21,229 nt of DNA, from positions 1-21,229 of the forward strand of contig NW_023365739.1 of the NCBI RefSeq assembly GCF_000003815.2, read 5' to 3'. Positions 16,487 to 21,229 of the stretch are shown in pieces (the first letter of the stretch is position 1; the number at the start of each line of letters is the position of its first letter). The DNA comes from Branchiostoma floridae (taxonomy: Eukaryota; Chordata; Leptocardii; Amphioxiformes; Branchiostomatidae). Below the pieces are notes generated by a model. That model had not been told where the DNA came from. It searched no databases and saw only the letters and a program-made list of their open reading frames with translations. The translations under genes were made by a program, and so were the position numbers.

Positions 16487-19400
16487 TCAGACCGCACCAC
16501 ACACTGGTACGTCACAATACTCCCATCTGGTGCCGGGATCCGTGGTGTAGCACCAAACTCCCGCGGTACCTCCTCTGCCCGGCTTTCGGCAGTAGTTTTC
16601 CTTCAGTCCGTCTGATGGATGAAAAATACGGTAGTGCATGTGTAGATGGGGTACCGGCGTGTCCCAGCGTTGGCACGTCTTGCCTGTTTTGGTTACAGAG
16701 ACTGTTCCTCGGTAGGATGACCCATCTCCCTCCTGGCATAATTCTGGTTCATGAAATTGAAAAGAAAAGGCATAATTGCCGCATCGTAGACGTAGTTATG
16801 TATTATTACCTCCATGAAGTATATAACATGGAGGTTACATTTTCAGCAGCATTTGTCTGTCTGTCTGTCTGTTGGTCAACAAAGTAACTCAAGGACGGCT
16901 GAATGGATTGGTGTTCGTAGGGTGTGAAAAAAAACTGGAAATGATTAGATGTTTGCCCCCTAGCGGCTTCTCTTAGCACTGCAGCGGAACGTTTGCGCTC
17001 TTCAGTGTTCTGAACAAGCTATGGTCACGATTTTGGGTGTTAGATAGCCCGTGTGCTCAGGAAGAAGTGACATAAGAGTGGGCCCCCTAGTTTGGGCGGC
17101 ATTGCAGGGGCATTTGTGTGAAAAAATTCCGATAAAGTTACTAGTAACTCAAGAGAGAAATAGTTTTAAATACATGTAGTTACATAATTGATGAGAATAT
17201 TCTATCACTGCAGTCTTTCTAAGTATCTCCTGTCCAGGACATGATATGGTCTTGACATTTGGGTGCCAGATAGAGTATGACGTCAGGACAAAGTTTGGGC
17301 CCCTAGCATTTAATTTTGGAGCTGCAGTGGTATTTTGTCAAAACATTCAAAAGAGAATAACTGAAGAAAGGAACGACGAATTTCAATCATTTCAGGCATG
17401 CAGGTCGATTAGGCAAAGATAGACGCACTTATTTGCACATTTTTCAAATGAGGACCTAATTTGCATGATCAATGACGTAAATGTATAATGCATTCCGTTG
17501 TTTTCCATAATTGAACTTCAATAGATATAACACAAGTAAATCATTGCAGGTGGAACATAAACAGATACCAAACATGCAAATGAGGGAATGATTTGCATAA
17601 TTAATCAAAAAATTATAAAACAACTGTTAAATGATGGGAACTTCATACATGTGACATGTGTAGGTTAGTTGAGGGTGAACAGTATCGTGCATAAACTCTG
17701 CAAATATGTAAGTCAATTGCATAAAATCTATGCCTGTAAGATATGTGTAAGTACAATATCGATGAGGGAAATGATATGATAATCAATGGTACATATTACC
17801 TGCCATATATACACCATCACAAATAGTACACATAGCAACAGGAACCCAACTTACGTAACTTCTTACTCATCTCGTGAAGACGCGGCTCAAAAGCGATCGT
17901 TTGATTTCGCTCCTTGTCCAGGTCATGCTTCAAAGCGTTAACAGTGATGGATAAGTCGTCTTGGCGGCGTTTTGAGGCGTCAAAATCGCGCTTCAAGGAG
18001 TCAACAGTGGTGGACAGTTGGCGCATGTCGTCTTGGTTGCGCTTTAAGGCATCAACAGTGGTGGACAGTTGGCGCATGTCGTCTTGGTTGCGCTTCAAGG
18101 CATCAACAGTGGTAGAAATTTCGTCTTGCTCGCGCTTGAGGGCGTTAAAAGCGGTGGACAGTTCAGATATCTCCTGTAAACGTATAAACATATATACTTA
18201 AGTCAGAATACCAAATGTAAAAAAAAGTGAAATGAAAAAGTAGAAAGTTATGGCTTGATAGACTAATCAAAACAGAATCAGAGTCAGAAAGATTGATTTA
18301 CAACAAGCTTTGTGGTACAGTGGTGTTTACCTCCTTATTGATGAACGTCAGAGGGGCGAGTCCCACAGCGACCAAGCTTAGCAGCACGACAATGCCGGCG
18401 GCCATATAGCTTTTGTGGGTGCGGATGAAGCTACAGAGAGTGCGGCTGCCGCTTGTTGTACTCGGATACGTGCGGTCTGTTAGAAAACGAGCTTTTAAAA
18501 CAAGGATATTTTTTTTCAAACATTGAACTGTAATTTCCAACACAAAGTTGGACTTATCAAGGAATGACAAAGACCGGAGTTAGACTTTTGAATTTTTGTG
18601 TTGGAAATTACAGTTTTAATTTTGATTCAGAGTATAGTAGACACATAGGGAATAATACATATTGCAGTAAAAAAGTGACAGAGCCCACTAGTAGACTGCT
18701 GAAATCTTCAGCACTGTAGATACAGGTAAATTCAGGAAGCAATCTTGTTTGATATACTAATAGATAACCAATCTTGACGCTATTCTAATTACGATTTCTT
18801 CTTCAAAATTACTAAACAGTATTACTATCGGTCCCATGTGACGCCTTGTCGCTAAACATTTTTTTCAAACGAAGTAATCTGTTAGAAGAGAAAGTTTTCA
18901 TGATATGCTCTTTTAACCTTTCGGCCCGTTTGTTGCAGTGTTTTTAATTTTACGTTGGCGTCGATAGGTTACCTTTGAAATCAGATTTGTCTGCATTGCA
19001 GTCGAGTTAATACTTAAGCGAGAACCTAGGTAACGATGCGATCACGTTCGTCGTAGCTTTTGATGTCGTACGATTTTCAAGCAGTCTGTGACAGAATCAA
19101 CCGCCGACGAGGATCTAAGACAGACTTTTTCGTAACAAGTTAGATTGCGTGGCGCAGCGGCAGCGTGTTTGGCTCGGGATCGAGAGGTCTCGAGTTCGAA
19201 TCCTGCCGTGTCACCGATCTTGTGCCCTTGGGAAAGGCACTTTACTCAGGTAAAAATAAGTACCTAGCTTCAGCTAGGGCCGTCTCTCGGATAGGACGTA
19301 AAATGGAGGTCCCCTGTTTGGGGAGAGGCACACCCCACTCACGTTAAAGAACGTGCAAATCCTTCCGTCTAGAGTTGGTGATTCTCTACAAATCACCCGG

Positions 19401-20319
19401 ACTCCAGGAAGAAGAGTAACAAATCAGTCACTAATGGATATCTGTATCAAACCAACCAAACCAAACCGACAAGACATCTGAATTTGGTACCAACTGCACG
19501 CGCGACTATCTCAGGTATGCAATCAGTTAGTGATCGCACGACAATAGCATGATGTATACATGGCAGGACCTAGCAAGACAATAATAAGACAACAGCAGGC
19601 TAAAAACCGCAGGACTTAAGAGTTTTACCTGCTCTTGATGCGTACATAGGGTTGGGTATGTTCGCAGCGGCGTCGGCACGTGCCTGCCAATCAGTCTGTG
19701 GCTGCTGCATGGGTGTGGTGCCTGGTGGAAAATTACAAAACTAAAATGGCACCTACCGTACGTATTTAGGAGAACAACAACCGATTAAAGATTTTATGAG
19801 ACCAAAATACGACATTATCTTAGCAAAGGTATGTTCATTAACTATGGTAGCATAATTTTATCAACAACACAACAGCGTCTGCGGCAAATTGTCAGCCTAA
19901 TCCTCCTAGTGGCAAAGATTCTATGAAATCAAAATGCTACATGCATGATTTCCACTGAATGCTTGCTGCTTCCCCAATTAACTTCACCATCCGAAATGTT
20001 GCCTACAACCCCACATTACAACATGCCCCAAGTGGGGTTAGCACTCTATCCACATGGCGAGGTAGGGGGATCTCTTACCACTTGGGCCCCCACGTGGTCA
20101 GAGAATATTCTTTTAGTATTGGCATACAAATGCATATTTATGCCTCGGCTAAAAGCTATTTGGAAAAATAAAGATTATACCAAGCAAGGCACTGAGTAAT
20201 TCTAAATCTTAGATTTTTAATTAAATAGATTTCACATTGGCTGCTGAAATGTGTGGAAATAAGATATTTTTAAAAACATATTTACCTTTGTCGCCAGCTT
20301 GCTGCTGCCCTCCCGGCAT
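16487..20319 (-). CDS. type II transmembrane coiled-coil kringle protein, right copy
   Basis: The five coding exons on the minus strand are 20319-20286, 19721-19629, 18476-18331, 18173-17855 and 16743-16487 (TGA at 16489-16487). They total 849 nt and 282 residues, with the same splice phases as the left copy and no stop or frameshift. Layout: tail with one NPMY motif (35-38), transmembrane helix about 67-88, a coiled coil 92-197 with one extra 17-residue unit, and a kringle C200-C279 with all six cysteines. Compared with the left copy, exon 1 is two codons shorter, the kringle lacks three codons before YRIFHP, and YCRNPGREG reads YCRKPGRGG. Both copies look functional. The same cell-surface role is expected, possibly with altered binding. 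Confidence 0.9.
16803..17615 (-). repeat. interspersed repeat in the last intron, right arm
   Basis: Mirror copy of the repeat at 12340-13150, with the same terminal TTACCTCCATGAA motif, GACA/TGTC microsatellite, duplicated internal blocks and ATGCAAAT/ATTTGCAT words. Confidence 0.55.
17726..17833. repeat. 108-bp segment present only in the right arm
   Basis: Just downstream of the coiled-coil exon donor in gene orientation. The left arm runs straight from GTTGCT into TTATGCAAATGAC, while the right arm has 108 extra bases. On the minus strand the segment shows a donor-like GGCAG|GTAATA and an acceptor-like ATCTTACAG. It is either an insertion here or a deletion in the left arm. Confidence 0.7.
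19141..19475 (+). mobile_element. tRNA-derived SINE-like element, right arm
   Basis: Mirror copy of the left-arm element. Box A is at 19150-19160, box B at 19193-19203, the body word CCCTTGGGAAAGGCACTTTA at 19225-19244, and the tail of AACC/AAACC repeats ends near 19470. The inserted copy predates the inverted duplication (or allelic split) because it is in the same place in both arms. Confidence 0.65.
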
Positions 20320-20848
20320 GGTGCGACTTGTCAGGTTTCTGGACAGCACAAATACACGTCCTGCGTCAGGCGGGGTCCAAGACACAATGTAGAAATGAAG
20401 AAATTATAAACCAAAGATGAAAGAGAATCATGTTGAGTGGGTGGCAAACAGCGCACGTTTTCGGTAGAGACAAATCATACAGACACGTAATCGTTTTGTT
20501 TGTGTGTTTATTACATATTGAAAGAGAGGTATCGAAAACAATCTTTAAAGACATTTTATTTTTTGATCATGTTTGGAAACTATATTGAATTCATACATAT
20601 GCAACCACGCGAGAAAAACAATTTTCATTCTTTTTTCTTAGTCTCATATTGTTCCTGTTCACCACACAACATGTAGTTAGTCAACACACGTAAGATGTTT
20701 GCGTTAGATACACACAGATACACAGAAGTTTTACACAGATACACAAACGCTAGTGAAAACCATTCCCCTACGCAGAGGGACCCACAGTCTTGCCCAAACT
20801 CCTTGGGGTCACCTCTGCTATCTGACGCACTCATTCCTAGCCGCCCTG

Positions 20849-21019
20849 CTTATAAATATTAATGAGCTTACCCTTATATGGACAGTCAGCCGTTGGGGAT
20901 CGGGCGTAGGAGGATGGTGCTATGTAAGACGTAACATGATTGGCTGATAGCTTCCCAGCGGCCTTTGCTAGACGGCTTTCGTAAACAGAAAGCCCAAGAA
21001 ATGCCTATTCTCTGATTGG
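20849..21019 (-). promoter_or_regulatory. candidate promoter of the right kringle gene
   Basis: On the minus strand CCAAT boxes lie at 21019-21015 and 20943-20939, and TATTTATAAG at 20858-20849, matching the left-arm arrangement. A small length difference lies between the inner CCAAT box and the TATA box. Confidence 0.55.
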
Positions 21020-21139
21020 CTGACAGCTGGTTTGTGGCGACAATCAAAGTAACTGCTGGTAGGCCATGAGATAGCAGAGCCCCATAGGCTGAGTCAGCTA
21101 GCCGTTGGGGACCGTGCGTAGGAGGATGGTGGAAACATA

Positions 21140-21165
21140 ACCTCCATGAAATTTCATGGAGGTAA
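21140..21165. repeat. terminal-hairpin motif of an interspersed repeat, right arm
   Basis: ACCTCCATGAA next to its inverted copy; mirror of the motif at 8142-8168. Confidence 0.55.
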
Positions 21166-21229
21166 TGAAACACCACAGGGTATTGCCAGTAACCATGGAG
21201 GCGGCCGTCTGGTCATTGACCTTATCTGT

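Larger units (their letters stand above)
15296..21229 (-). repeat. right arm of a large inverted duplication
   Basis: Reverse-complement partner of 8077-14334, still matching at the last base of the window. Relative to the left arm it lacks the 825-bp duplication. It gains a 51-bp coiled-coil unit, 108 bp in the last intron and roughly 350 bp of the AT-rich minisatellite. Confidence 0.95.

Noticed and set aside
19144-19214. Functional tRNA gene at the box A/box B pair
   Set aside because: The acceptor stem does not pair and the sequence continues into a SINE-like body and tail.

Overview
The window reads as animal nuclear DNA: short exons separated by introns with GT..AG borders, a TATA/CCAAT promoter, a tRNA-derived SINE-like element and several non-autonomous DNA transposons. 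A kringle-domain protein, a sulfotransferase-like gene and abundant foldback repeats make a lancelet (Branchiostoma) the likeliest source. That is inference from gene content, not a database match. Two assembly gaps (6298-7216 and 14732-15027) and a single N at 102 show a draft assembly.

Left part (1-8076). Two weak exon candidates lie at the far left. A minus-strand sulfotransferase-like gene follows, with four coding exons between 5540 and 1843 that join in phase to 401 codons. Its first intron holds a piggyBac-like element and a hAT-like MITE with a perfect 8-bp target duplication. A large foldback element lies just upstream of the gene. A 19-codon minus-strand exon at 7826-7882 may be a further 5' exon.

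Right part (8077-21229). This is one large inverted duplication. The left arm (about 8077-14334) and right arm (about 15296 to the window end) are near mirror images around a spacer of about 0.96 kb that contains the second gap. Each arm carries a complete, intact copy of one gene, and the copies face each other tail to tail. The encoded protein is a predicted type II membrane protein: a short cytoplasmic tail with an NPxY-type motif (NPMY), one transmembrane helix, a repeat-built coiled coil and a C-terminal six-cysteine kringle. The left copy predicts 301 residues and the right copy 282.

The copies differ in ways that matter for the protein. The left arm has an 825-bp tandem duplication that doubles the NPMY exon in frame. 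The right arm has one more 17-residue coiled-coil unit, a 3-residue deletion in the kringle and several kringle substitutions. Both arms share a TATA box, two CCAAT boxes, a SINE-like element and an intronic repeat, and both end in an AT-rich higher-order minisatellite next to the spacer.

The main caution is that the arms join across a gap and differ at a level plausible for two alleles of a very polymorphic animal. The palindrome could therefore be a scaffold misjoin of two haplotypes rather than a real inverted duplication.
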